Shown here: piece by piece, positions 25,001 to 35,749 of the stretch
How the letters are laid out: each line of letters begins with the position of its first letter
How positions within the stretch are numbered: position 1 is the first letter of the stretch
Origin: Cryptomeria japonica
Lineage: Eukaryota; Streptophyta; Pinopsida; Cupressales; Cupressaceae
Length of the DNA stretch: 64,000 bases
Assembly (NCBI RefSeq): GCF_030272615.1
Contig: NC_081415.1
Coordinates: forward strand, 626,943,740 to 627,007,739
Direction of reading: 5' to 3'
Position numbers and translations under genes: made by a program
The notes under the pieces: model-generated
The model's input: the letters and a program-made list of their open reading frames with translations, nothing else
Told to the model about the DNA's origin: nothing
Database searches by the model: none

Positions 25001-28000
25001 GATCCTTCCTAAACTCAGATTCAAAGGAAAACCCAGCAAACCATTTTGCCCACCTACTGCAAAGAGGATACCTTTCATAATCAAAGCACCATCAAGCACT
25101 ATCCCCACTGCCCCCTCAAGGCTCACAACTCCACCATCACCAATGTCACTCATCCCATCAAACGAACCAGTAATCCTATCAGCAACACCATTTGTAGGAG
25201 CAACTATATTGGAACCCGCAGCAGCATCTATGGCACCAGTAGTTCCAGCAGAAGCCACTGAGTCACCATTACCGATACTTCCAGTGACAAATCCATTAAA
25301 CCCCATCACAATTCCTGCAACACCGATCACTACAAGGATACATAAACCAATCACACCTGTCGTGTTTAAAGACATCCCAGTATGGTATAGCAATCAGATG
25401 CTGGAGAGTGATTCAGAGACCGACTCACATGAGTGGGAATTCGATTCAGTACAACTTAACACTTCAGATGAGGAAGACACATCACCACCTCCGCCACGCA
25501 AAGACATCCCTGTTTACGGAGAAGCACAGATAAAGACCACTTGGGTACCTGAGCTGGAAACATCTTCCACAGACCCTATGTCTCATCCTACGCCTGATTC
25601 TGACAGGGAGAGTACCATCAACGACCTTCACCACACTGTCTTAACCCTCACTAATACATCTCCCGCACTTAACCTAATCGATGACGTAATGCCCATTGTC
25701 CACCCTGAACTCATCGAATGGAACCAACCAAATCCCCCATGTCTTGACCTCTTCCAAAACGATGAGGCTATCATTGACTTTTTGGAATTAAGGGATAATC
25801 TACCAAGCGGGGATCACAAAGCTGGATTCGCCATTCAACTTAATAGCGCAGCATACTTCGGGGCAGATGCCAAACCCTTCAGCTGCAAAAATATAACAAT
25901 AAAACATGGATCTTCCAGCGAAAACCACACTGTGGCACTGTTTGATCCCACAAAAGTAAAAAGAAAGAGCGTATCCAACGGTGAAAACCTCTCTGAGGCG
26001 CCTGAGGATGAAGGGTTTGACATTCTCCCTGCTAGTACACAACAGGAACGATCAACGATTCTTATTGAGGAAACCAAAGAATACAATGTGGGGACTCCTG
26101 AAAACCCTCATATCATACATCTGGCATCTCTTCTCACTCCAGAGGAACAGCCTCAATTCATAGAGTTCTTCCAGCAGCGTCAGATCAACTTTGCATGGTC
26201 ATATGCAGACATGCCTGGGCTTGATCCTGATTTAGTCATGCATCATCTCACAGTAGCAAAAGGAGCCAAACCTGTCAAGCAGAAGCTTCGTAAGATGCAT
26301 CCTCAGATTGCCGTGCTAGTCAAAACAGAACTCAAGAAACTCCTGGATGTTGGTTTCATTAGACCAATTGATTATGCAGAATGGATCTCCAACATTGTAC
26401 CAGTTGGCAAACCAAAAGGGGGCATCCGCATTTGTACAGACTTCAAAGATCTGAATAAGGCATGTCCTAAGGACGACTTCCCTCTACCAAATATCGACAT
26501 CATAGTAGATTTGACAGCAAGACATGCCATGCTTTCACTCATGGATGGCTTTTCAGGATACAATCAAATAAAGATCGCACCAGAGGACCAACATAAGACA
26601 GCCTTCACATGTCCATGGGGCACATACTGCTGGAATGTAATGCCTTTTGGTCTAAAGAATGCAGGAGCGACCTATCAAAGAGCAATGACCACCATCTTCC
26701 ATGACATGATGCATACTATAATGGAAGATTATGTGGATGATTTACTAGCAAAATCACTTACTAGAGAAGGACATCTTCACATCTTAGATAAAATCTTTGA
26801 TAGACTGGAACAATACCATGTTCGACTCAACCCAAAGAAATGTGTCTTCGGAGTGATCTCCGGGAAGCTTCTAGGATACATTGTCTCAAGCAAAGGCATT
26901 GAGGTCGATCCAGCAAAGGTTAAAGCAATCATGGACATGCCACCTCCAAAGAATATCAGTCAGCTAAGAACACTACAAGGACGGCTTCAATCCATCCGCA
27001 GATTCATTGCACAATTGGCTGATAAGTGTCACCCATTCACACACCTGCTACACAAGAACATCCGCTTTCAGTGGGATGCCCGATGCCAGCAAGCATTTCA
27101 GGTGCTTAAAGACTATCTCATGAATCCACCATTGCTGATGCCACCAGATCCAAGTAGACCATTATTGCTCTATATCTCAGCAACAAGTACAGCATTGGGT
27201 GTACTACTGGCACAACATAATGCAGAAGGAAAAGAGTGTGCTATTTACTACATCTCTCGCACACTGGTGGGCTATGAACTCAATTACACGCCTATTGAGC
27301 GAGCTTGCCTAGCAGTAATCTTGGCAGCCACTAAACTGAGGCACTATCTGTTAACACACAAGGTGCAACTCATTGCAAAGATTGATCCACTCAAGTATTT
27401 ACTCAGCAAAGCAGCATTGACAGGCCGCTTGGCCAAATGGGTGATGATTCTAAGTGAATTTGACATTGAGTATGTGGACCGTAAAGCTATCAAAGGTCAA
27501 GTTATTGCAGATCAGTTGGCCGATGCACCACTCATAGGCGATCATCCCCTCATTTCCAATTTTCCAGATGAAGAGATATTCATGCTCACAAAAGTACAAC
27601 CATGGAAACTATATTTTGATGGTTCATACACTAGGCACGGCTCGGGGGCAGGCATTCTGTTTATCACACCTCAAGGTGATAGCATCCCGAAGTCTTATAG
27701 GCTCACATTTCCATGCACAAACAACATAGCAGAGTATGAGGCCTTGATCACAGGACTCAGGTTAGCCGTACAATGGAAATTACAAGAACTACAAGTAAAT
27801 GGCGACTCACAACTGGTCATTCGACAAGCAACTAATGAATATCAGACCAAAGATGATAAACTCATGCCATACAAGCTAATGGTGGACAGTCTAAAGACAT
27901 CATTTACTACTATCACTTTTGAGCAGATACCAAGAGATCAGAATCGAGCTGCTGACGCCATGGCTACCATCGCATCTCTACTAGATCTTCCACAGAATTC

Positions 28001-29354
28001 AACACGCTACGAGTTCTTGGTAGAACAACTTTGGATCCCCGCTTATGATATCCCTGAATCTGAAATGATATGTTGCCTTGTTGGTTCTGAATCCCCATGG
28101 TACGGTGAGTTCTACACCTATCTCCGCGATCACACCCTTCCTCCCAACCAATCAAATAACCAACGTAAAACCTTCATTCGCCAAACTGCTCGATATACCA
28201 TTATTGCCGAAACCCTATACCGACGCAGTCTTGATGGTACTCTCCTTCGATGTCTAGAACAAGGTGAGATAACAAAGGCTTTGGAAGAGGTACATGAAGG
28301 AATTTGCGGGACTCACTCAAGTGGTCCATCACTAGCCAAGAAGATCATGCGAGCTGGATACTATTGGCCATCTATGGAAAAGGATTCCTACTACTTTGTT
28401 AGGAAGTGCAAAAAATGTCAAGTTCATGGCGACCTAATACATGCACCAGCTCAAGAACTGCAACCAATCACAACACCATGGCCTTTTTGTCAATGGGGTC
28501 TTGATCTTGTGGGTAAAATCCATCCATCTTCATCCAATGGCCATAAATTCATTATTACCGCCACCGAATATTTCACCAAGTGGATCGAAGCTGTTCCACT
28601 TACCCAAGTCACCGGCAAGCAGATCGCCTCATTCATCCTCAATTACATCATCTGTCGGTATGGTGTGCCCATGTCCATTGTCACAGATAACGGTCTTCCT
28701 TTCAAAAATCAGGATGTCCGTGAGCTTTGTGAGAAATTTCATATCCAACACCGCTTTTCCACTCCCTATTACCCACAAGGCAATGGTCAGGCCGAAGCAT
28801 CCAATAAAAACATATTGAGGATCCTAAAGAAGACAGTCAATGATGCCGGTCGTGATTGGCATGTTCAATTGAATCCAGCGCTATGGGCATATCGAACTAG
28901 CATTCGAACCCCTACAGGTGCAACTCCTTATTCATTGGTCTATGGTGCAAAAGCTATCTTGCCTATTGAGGTCGAGATACCATCATTAAGGGTTTCCTTG
29001 CACAATCTCATTGATGATGACGCATACAGAGTCTCACGCCTTCAGGACTTGGAGCTACTTGATGAGAAGCGACAAGCTGCATACAACCATCTCAAAGCCT
29101 ATCAGCAGCGCATGAGTAGAAGCTACAATCACCGAGTTAGACCTCGTACATTTGAGGTAGGTGATCTTGTTCTTCGAGAGAATCCTCGCAACCAACCAAA
29201 TAGAGAACATCAAGGCAAGTTTGAATCAAATTGGCTAGGCCCATATGTTGTCACTGCTGTATTTGGGTCCGGGGCATATCAGTTGGCTACATCAGACGGA
29301 GAACCGCTCGCAGATCCAATCAACAGCATGCACCTCAAACGGTTTTACACATAA
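22080..29354 (+). CDS. Gag-Pol polyprotein of Tat-lineage LTR retrotransposon, intact (2424 aa)
   Basis: A single uninterrupted frame. The retrotransposon Gag domain lies at about residues 175-335. A C-x2-H-x4-H-x4-C cluster (CEFHQGRGHKTSNC) is near 462-476. The aspartic protease has LIDNGAGLNI with catalytic Asp684. A G-patch-like segment is at about 927-975 (GLLIMQRMGYDGQSALG, then TGLGFE). Reverse transcriptase spans about 1400-1640, with YVDD at 1551-1554. RNase H is at about 1690-1820. The archaeal-type RNase H spans about 1842-1970 (YFDGSYT, EYEAL, GDSQLV, AADAMA). Integrase has an H-H/C-C finger (about 2071-2118) and DD35E residues Asp2142, Asp2203 and Glu2239. It ends in a GPYVV-type C-terminal domain with no chromodomain. 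Gag and Pol share one frame, so no frameshift is needed. All catalytic residues I can check are present. It makes the proteins for reverse transcription and integration. Confidence 0.96.
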   Translation: MAQTRSRSRQREMEIEEEEDNLNEFQEALGGNGNDENPSTPTPSTIERVQHNPHFNRLFDEILRSNADAHFLRLAQEGAKLPSDFDLAQLRQASERQSRHEEERRRDPIRYNIPRGNPPPPPPNEMEMLRQQVENLAQQLHSGVKTNQFSLNDICPYPFDRNLYMPPFPHGFETPKFEKYRGKGDPRDHVREFHSACLEVAYEDTYLMRLFPQSLGGTTTSWFSRLPGGIRTFEELIQKFLSHYSYNIERDITMADLCNTKQKPGELFLVFLQRWRQMSSRRSLQLPERELVEIFISNLNEEMEFHLDVKDTDSFNDMITKGIKCERALIKKGLIKIFNEPKDGPRPRFNSDKPNFWNKNKNIVNDGVVDARTVQNAQPVVRFAGQNPPPQNNTNVLPNQGRITSQDEPRPHPQKQKRTYTPLGEPIETVMRQLISQNLITLPKLSNYEPQVKPAWWRDTEHCEFHQGRGHKTSNCHRLKDLIQDLIDRGEIEIEGHDPKTTNNDHQMFKNPLPSQDQRGPSTSSRGPDTTDYTQAAYNYTVNHLYDASEQIATITFKNPTSNCNVVTRRGKVTIKAAPQGTTSVPKQYNLVEQLDKTPALISILELLRLSPSHKTILDQALQEASVPANLNTDQFQAMVGSLKSSPCLTFSESDNSSFQQPHNASLHIEGFVNQHRIKRVLIDNGAGLNICTLQLVTALGYAIESVDPRKKITIKAYDDAERSSKGAVVLPIRVGPVVKHIICQVLDLPLPYNLLLGRPWIHAMQAVPSTYHQCIKFPHNGVEITILGDANPFAFCHNISHQPEITIPNNREAISSTSYVNPASLASSNTPIPKQEKLKMKVAEEGPGEYNLSQLFCVGQMPTSPRTHGKPQQLLQQPLNTPACALTPFILGKSQEEETQDEDLADWIYKDPITTDKPQVTLPTEQYGKGLLIMQRMGYDGQSALGYCKQGRHEPLLPEFKPKGNTGLGFEKEILPKLRFKGKPSKPFCPPTAKRIPFIIKAPSSTIPTAPSRLTTPPSPMSLIPSNEPVILSATPFVGATILEPAAASMAPVVPAEATESPLPILPVTNPLNPITIPATPITTRIHKPITPVVFKDIPVWYSNQMLESDSETDSHEWEFDSVQLNTSDEEDTSPPPPRKDIPVYGEAQIKTTWVPELETSSTDPMSHPTPDSDRESTINDLHHTVLTLTNTSPALNLIDDVMPIVHPELIEWNQPNPPCLDLFQNDEAIIDFLELRDNLPSGDHKAGFAIQLNSAAYFGADAKPFSCKNITIKHGSSSENHTVALFDPTKVKRKSVSNGENLSEAPEDEGFDILPASTQQERSTILIEETKEYNVGTPENPHIIHLASLLTPEEQPQFIEFFQQRQINFAWSYADMPGLDPDLVMHHLTVAKGAKPVKQKLRKMHPQIAVLVKTELKKLLDVGFIRPIDYAEWISNIVPVGKPKGGIRICTDFKDLNKACPKDDFPLPNIDIIVDLTARHAMLSLMDGFSGYNQIKIAPEDQHKTAFTCPWGTYCWNVMPFGLKNAGATYQRAMTTIFHDMMHTIMEDYVDDLLAKSLTREGHLHILDKIFDRLEQYHVRLNPKKCVFGVISGKLLGYIVSSKGIEVDPAKVKAIMDMPPPKNISQLRTLQGRLQSIRRFIAQLADKCHPFTHLLHKNIRFQWDARCQQAFQVLKDYLMNPPLLMPPDPSRPLLLYISATSTALGVLLAQHNAEGKECAIYYISRTLVGYELNYTPIERACLAVILAATKLRHYLLTHKVQLIAKIDPLKYLLSKAALTGRLAKWVMILSEFDIEYVDRKAIKGQVIADQLADAPLIGDHPLISNFPDEEIFMLTKVQPWKLYFDGSYTRHGSGAGILFITPQGDSIPKSYRLTFPCTNNIAEYEALITGLRLAVQWKLQELQVNGDSQLVIRQATNEYQTKDDKLMPYKLMVDSLKTSFTTITFEQIPRDQNRAADAMATIASLLDLPQNSTRYEFLVEQLWIPAYDIPESEMICCLVGSESPWYGEFYTYLRDHTLPPNQSNNQRKTFIRQTARYTIIAETLYRRSLDGTLLRCLEQGEITKALEEVHEGICGTHSSGPSLAKKIMRAGYYWPSMEKDSYYFVRKCKKCQVHGDLIHAPAQELQPITTPWPFCQWGLDLVGKIHPSSSNGHKFIITATEYFTKWIEAVPLTQVTGKQIASFILNYIICRYGVPMSIVTDNGLPFKNQDVRELCEKFHIQHRFSTPYYPQGNGQAEASNKNILRILKKTVNDAGRDWHVQLNPALWAYRTSIRTPTGATPYSLVYGAKAILPIEVEIPSLRVSLHNLIDDDAYRVSRLQDLELLDEKRQAAYNHLKAYQQRMSRSYNHRVRPRTFEVGDLVLRENPRNQPNREHQGKFESNWLGPYVVTAVFGSGAYQLATSDGEPLADPINSMHLKRFYT

Positions 29355-31782
29355 GCTGTACAGAGCATCAGGCTCCCCTGCCTATCAGAAAATACCAAAA
29401 AACATTCAGAAAAATGTCCTGAAGAAAATATAAAAACATTCAAAAAAGTAAAGAAAAATCATGCATCCAAACGGTGAACAACCACTCCGGTGGCACCTTG
29501 GGTAAGAACGATGGTGAAAACCTGGCAAACAGGCGCCACTCGTAAAGGCTATGGCTCCATTATCTTTCAGACTTGTGGCGATCACATCTACTTCATACAT
29601 ACATCCATCCATCCATCAACCATGGCTTGTTATTCCTCTGCAATTATGATAGTACTCCATACATCTTGCATCCCGCTTTTTCATAGTCATGTCTAAAACT
29701 GGGGGCAATGCCCTTACAATCTAGATGATGGAAGTGGATTCTACATTGTCTTATGATTCATTAAGTTCTTCATTCAAACAATCATCAAAAATCCAAAAAC
29801 ATTCAAAAATATCTCGCAAAAATACCAAAAACATTCAAAACAATTCAAAATCCAAAAACATTGACAAAACCATTGAAAAATCACACAAAAACATGGCAAC
29901 ACCTTGTACATACTCATCCATGCAGATACCAAAACAAACATTGCGACAAACTACTCACACAATGACCATTTACCAAACAACCACACAATCCACATCAACA
30001 ATCCAAAACTGTCTTTAAAACAAGGATGCATCCTTCCTTACCAAAACAAAGACAAGATGATGTTTTCTTTGACAAGAAAATTCTGTTAGGCTGTCAAATA
30101 CTTGGTTGATTTGTGAGTAATTCATTTGTTTATCTGTATCGGGATCTTTTCAACATTGTTTTGTATCGTTTGTGCATTATTTCCGATGAAGTTCTGGGGC
30201 ATGTACTAATGGTGTCTACGTGGGAAGTTCACCAAGCTACGTGATCTTATGCCAAATGCAGTCATAGATCACTACGACTTGCTGACTACAGCGTATATCT
30301 CGACCATATGAGCATGAACCATTACCAAGGATCCATATTCTTTATTCTTTATGTATATATTGTTTGTTTACAGGTACAATGTTCATTCTTTGGTTCCTCC
30401 TCATCCAATTTGGATAAAGGTTTTTATTTCTTAGTACGGTATGCACTTGTCTCAGGATATGATCAGCCTAAGATCAAGGAGGACGATCCAAGTCATGCAT
30501 GAAAGGAGATAATCCTTATCTGTTCCGCAAGCAATACTCAGGTCAACTTGATCCATTATATCAAGTTGCTTGTATTAACTTGCTATATCAAAATCCATGT
30601 AAGAAAGACTCTGGTCATCTTGAATCTTTATGTCAAGTTGCTTGTATTTTCTTACAACATTTTAAAGCTCAATGATGAAAAATAATGCACCATGGATCAT
30701 CATTCCATCTCATTTGTATATATTGCATTCCGTTGCATTCCATCCATCCATACATTCATAAATAGTTGCATATCATTCATACATAGTAATGACAATGGAT
30801 ACTCTATTTTCCTCTTCTTCCATAGGAATGTAATAGGTCCTCCATTTCTTCTATCTAACATTGCACCCCCCCCACCCTCCCCATCTCAATAATCAGCATC
30901 ACATACCCTACATCGTGTCCCAATCAGCCTAATCAAGCCACGTTCCTCACCATCCATCTCTAACTAGGAGGGATTGTGTTTCCTATCCTAAGTCATCCAA
31001 TAAGTCAAGAAAGTTACTCTATCTGCACAGATACATCGTCTCACACACACCTAGACTATCAACAGATACTCTGATCAAGTATCTTCGGGTCTCAACAGGT
31101 AATCGATTATGGTAATCCTAGACTACATCAGGCATTTATCATAATGACCTAGTCTCAACGGGGCTACTATGATTCCCCACAACCATCCATCACACGCACA
31201 CACTATCAATTGATCAACCAATCAAACACAATCCAACGGACAATTACATCAATTGTCTACGTCTCAACGAGTATTTTGCTTCATATACCTTGACTTCATC
31301 GGACAATTACATCAATTGTCTAAGTCACCATCAGGTCACTTTGATTCACTTACTCAGACTTTATCATGTTCAAGCGACCAACTGACATCAACTGTCACGC
31401 TTTGACTTGACCGGGGCAATTCAACCGATTGCACCAGATTGTCCAACCAATTTTGATCAATTGTATAGCATCAATCAAAACCCCACACTACATCTGCTAT
31501 GTATCTCTTGCATGACCTCAGGGTACTCGTTGGCTTGTTGTTTCTTCATATTCACTCCATTTTCTCCCATTCTTTCATCATTAGTTCTAATTTCTTCTAT
31601 TCTACCTCCCCTCCGCTTTTCATTCTTTTTCGAGAGATCGCCCGATTTTTCAAAAAAATTCGGCCCATCCCTCGAGGGGGCATACCACCCATTAAATTTA
31701 CATTTTATGGGGCATTTCTTCACACCTATTTTTCTTTCTTTGAAACGACGCGATAAACCGCACCGTCTCAAAGAGGGGCAAA
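29355..31782 (+). other. 3' non-coding region of the young Tat element
   Basis: About 2.4 kb without a convincing ORF. At 29400-29900 AAAACATTCAAAA-like words recur. At 30590-30650 TCAAGTTGCTTGTATT is given twice. At 31050-31430 a loose ~60-bp repeat recurs: GTCTCAACRRG words near 31089, 31152 and 31261, and GGACAATTACATCAATTGTC near 31238 and 31299. Tandem repeats between pol and the 3' LTR are typical for Tat and Ogre elements. Their function is unknown. Confidence 0.7.
31770..31782 (+). other. Polypurine tract of the young Tat element
   Basis: AAAGAGGGGCAAA directly abuts the 3' LTR start (TGTAGTC at 31783), the position needed for plus-strand priming. One C interrupts the purine run. Confidence 0.85.
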
Positions 31783-33599
31783 TGTAGTCACATAAATCTG
31801 TCCACTTAATTAAATGAATACGTAGTATTTATTTGATTATTTAACCATCAATTAATAATTAATTAAATTAATATTTAATTAATTCATCTTAACCCTCTTC
31901 TCCTATTAATTAAATAAATTATTCAATTTATTTGATTTAATTCACTTAACCAAATTCAGACCATTAATTAAATAAATAAATCATATTTATTTAATTAAAT
32001 CTTCTCTCACATTTAAATAAATTAATATTTATTTAAAACCCCCAAAATCCCACCTCTCACATTTAAATAAATTAACATTTATTTAAATCACCTTTATCCT
32101 CCACCCACTTGTATTTTCCTACAAATGCAAGTTGCACAATTATTTTAAATAAATAATTTATTTAAATCACCTTTATCCTCCACCCACTTGTATTTTCCTA
32201 CAAAAGCAAGTTGCACAACTATTTTAAATAAATTATTTATTTAAAATCCTATTTATCCTCACCCACTTGAAACCTTTAATGGTTTCCCTTAAAGTATTCA
32301 AACTTGATGGCTTTAAAGTCTTCAAACTTGATGGCTTCCTTCTATAATCTTCTTAAGACTTTAATGGTTTTCCTTAAAGTCTTCAAGCCTTTAATGGTTT
32401 CCCTCAAAGTCTTCAAGCATTTTAATGCTTTATCTTCATTTTTCTCATTTAAATAAATTAATATTTATTTGAATATTTATCCAAATGCAAATTACACCAT
32501 TTAATTGAAATAAATGATTTTATTTTAATTGAAAATACCAAAATTTCTCCCACTTGCATTTTCCTACAAAATCCACTTGTATGCCTAAACCCCTTCTAGA
32601 TTCTTCTAACCCCTTCCTAATTAATTTAATCCATCCCCTAATTATTGTCACATTCCTAAGCAAAATGGAGTCACTTCTCAAAGCCTAAAAGTCTTGGATA
32701 ACCTTTGAAAGCTTCCAACCTTCAACCACTAAATGGCTCAAAGTCTTTGATAACCATTGAAGGCTTTCAACCTTCAACAACTTAATCCCCAAAGTCTCCA
32801 ATAACCATTAATGGTTAATTCAACCCTCCCACATGGTTAAAACATTTGTTTTGACTCAACCTCTACCCAACCCAAAGGTCTCATCAGGCCATTAATGCTT
32901 TGACCATGATTATCTCTTAAACATTTGCACAAAGGTTTATCCTTGCATTAACTCCTAATCCAGTGGGTAATCCTAATTTAGGCTTGACCCTTACCTTCTA
33001 GATAACCATGAAGTCTTCTCAGGCCTTTAATGCCTCCAACCTCCTCTCTCAACCCAATCCTATGTTGAAACTTGTCACCATTTTATTGGTGCCAATTGTG
33101 CACATGGATCCCCAACTTTCAATCCTAACCCTTGTTAAGATTGCTCAATCTTAACCCTTCATTTCCCTATTTCTTCTATAAATAGAACCCTTCTCCTCAA
33201 GCAAAAGGAGAAGCATTTTAGAGTATTGTTGTTATACTGGCATTAGCATAGAGCTTTTTCATAGCATCACTATCTACTCTAGCATAGTATTTAGCTTTTC
33301 ATTTCATATTTGAAGCTTAGTATTAAATCTCAATCCTCCATAAGCATCCATAGTGCAAAAAGCTGCTGAGAGCTACACTCATTTGGGACTTGGAGAGGAG
33401 AGGAACAAGGGAGGAGCAACTATGAGCATCTTGATTAGCTATTTCATTTTATGTTTATATGCTTTCTATTTCATGCTTAATATCTCTCTTGATATGCCTG
33501 TTTAGGATAATCTTTTGTTGCTAACACTAACGTTTGTTTCTTGTGCTCTTGTGTGTGTTGCCATCAAACAGATTTTCTAATCCTTTTTCCAAAGCATCA
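31783..33599 (+). repeat. 3' LTR of the young Tat element (1817 bp)
   Basis: Same length and, by eye, same sequence as 17548-19364 except near the end: TTTTTCCAAAGCATCA here against TTTTTGCAGAGCATCA in the 5' LTR. It is followed by the right TSD AGTTC (33600-33604). Confidence 0.95.
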
Positions 33600-33604
33600 A
33601 GTTC

Positions 33605-35749
33605 AATTTGGATGAGCAGGAATTGAGGAAAGAAAAGTGGGTGGCATACAAAAAGGCTCTGGATTTTATTCATCAATTTGATAGTAGTTATGACCCTCTA
33701 TCTAGCTTTAATCCTTTTGAGGAAAAGATCAAATTCTTGATTCTTTATTTTGAAGATTTAATGCAAGCTTTGAAGGAAAAGAGGGAAGCTATAATAAGAG
33801 ATAATCCTAATAAGGCTAAGATGGTTCTAGCCAAGCCTTCCTTTGCTAAGGCCATCCTTCTTGGTAACTATGTAATGTATAAGAGGTCAAAATACAGTGT
33901 GTTGATGCTAGTAACAGGTGAGCCCTCTACTGTAAGAGTGAAGAGAGCAATTGAAGATGTCATTGATATCCAAGACTCTCCTTAAAGGAAAAAGGTGGGG
34001 AAGGAAGTGCAAATGCGTGAGTCTCTATACTCTCCATCTCAATCCGCTATCCATATAGAAGATGAACAAGCAGTAGCAGAACAATTGTTGCAGTTAGGGA
34101 GTCTCAAAGAGATTGTTTACACATATGAGGAGACACAAGAGGGGATGCCAGAGGAGCCACCTAGTGCCAAAATGAACTTAACTATAGATGAGTTCAAAGG
34201 TAAAGAGCTAGACCTTGTTGTCAAGCAAGCTAGTGAGGAGTTCCTGGCTGATAGCAATTTTGTCACGACAGGGGCCTTCCTGCAATTTCTCTAGAAGCAA
34301 AACATACAGAAATTAAATGCAAGGTGTGAAAAGAGGAAGAGTGAGCAGCCTCACAAAGATGCAACTTTGGTGGAAGAAGAAGTAAAGCAAGAAATGATTG
34401 CAGAATTTATAGCCATCACTCCTGAAGCTGGAAGCAAAATGGTGTCAAAGAATGGTATTTTAATCCTCCCTAAATGGGATATAGCATATGCCTTGTTACT
34501 TGAAGTAGGCAGAAAAGAAACCAAGCCTATGGAGGGAGTGACATTCAGCAAGGATAATGCTACTTTGGTCATGTGGTCCTTAAAGAGGGATGAGAGTAGA
34601 AGAAGAAAGCATACCTCAAAATCCAGTTTCCTAGGAGGTATGATTTTTAAAAGAGTCCAAGACATGGGAGTGGTGGAAGCTGCCAGCACAGTTCTAGAAA
34701 CTACAAAATTTAGTGTGGCAGTGGCTGAGAAAGAAGCAAAGGAGAGAGCTAATCTCCAAGTGAAAATAGAAACAGTTCTGAAGGCTTACAATGAAGCCAA
34801 AAAAGAGGTAGCCAACATGGACAGTATTATTGCTAGACTACAATGTCAATTAGCAGGACAACACCAAGGAGGTGAATCCTCTACTCTAATGATTGCATCT
34901 TCTCCAGCAAGACCTCCACCCACTAGTCCTATTGTTGAATTTCCTCCTTCTCCTATGCCTTCTGGTTTTCAACCTACTCAGACCATTCAACATGAATTGG
35001 AGAAGTTAAAACAGGCTCAAGCCCTATTTGCAAATAAATATGAAGAGAAGGTAAAGGCCACAATTTTGAGTTTAGTTGATACAGTAGAAGCCCCCATTGT
35101 GCACACTAATATGAAAAGAATTCTGGATACTTTGAGTGAGTTGAATGAAGACAAGGCTATTTTAGAGCTGATTTTAGAGAAGTGGATGCCTAGGGAAGTG
35201 GATCTAGAACTTATGTGTGCATCCTATGATGAGGCAGGGTCTGATGCCATTATTAAATCCACATGTGAATTAGCAAAAGGCATGGCCAAGCTTGTAGAAG
35301 GAAGAGCCAGTGTAGAGAGGAAGGCTAACTTATACAGGAAGGAATATACTAAGCATAAATTCGAATTATTTCTTGGGGGTTTTGTTAGCCCAAATCAGTT
35401 GAAGGACAAACAAGTATGGCTTGATGAGCTAGGAGCTAACTTGTCTTTAAGGGTGAATGAAATCATCAATAAAGATGACACATCTCTGTTTGTTAAGACA
35501 ATTCAAGAAATCGAAAAGATAAAGTCACACTATGGCTTTTTGGAATCAGAGGTTAGGAAAGTGATAAACTCTTGGAAAAGGTTAGTTAAATTGAAGAAAA
35601 TTGTTAGCTACTCATGGCCTGATGATGACGTGTTTCAAGAGTGGACCAAAAAGTATGCGGTGCTAGAAGAAGAAATCCCAAAATAGTTAGAAGATGTTGC
35701 AGTGGAGCAACAAACCGAAAAGGCTGTTCAGACTGAAAAGGACTTGTAA
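33605..35749 (+). pseudogene. Unidentified accessory ORF of the old Tat element, second part
   Basis: Continues the frame of 17305-17547 with no base lost once the insert and one TSD copy are removed: ...FPEDLIRNEF joins NLDEQELRKEK. One frame runs to TAA at 35747 and is broken only by TAA at 33983 and TAG at 34292 and 35684, each where Gln would fit. It is rich in Lys and Glu, with heptad-like helical stretches (about 34700-34860 and 34990-35060) flanking a Pro/Ser-rich linker (about 34890-34980, ARPPPTSPIVEFPPSPMP). This suggests coiled coils joined by a flexible linker. No zinc knuckle, signal peptide or membrane segment is seen and I do not recognise the family. It could be an extra retroelement protein or a captured host gene. 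Confidence 0.65.

Larger units (their letters stand above)
17548..33599 (+). mobile_element. Young, apparently complete Tat-lineage Ty3/gypsy element (16,052 bp)
   Basis: It has two 1817-bp LTRs, a 5-bp target duplication (agttc), a primer-binding site right after the 5' LTR, a 2.7-kb leader, one uninterrupted Gag-Pol frame (22080-29354), a 2.4-kb 3' non-coding region and a polypurine tract (31770-31782). Reading the LTRs side by side I saw only two differences, both in the last 15 bases. Intact coding, matching LTR length and an exact TSD indicate recent insertion. It sits inside the accessory ORF of an older Tat relic. The archaeal-type RNase H between RNase H and integrase places it in the Tat lineage (Ogre/Retand relatives). 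Confidence 0.95.

Noticed and set aside
24905-25393. 162-residue antisense open frame in the young Tat element
   Set aside because: It is a shadow of the Gag-Pol frame over a Pro/Thr/Ser-rich linker; its Gly/Val-rich composition follows from that.
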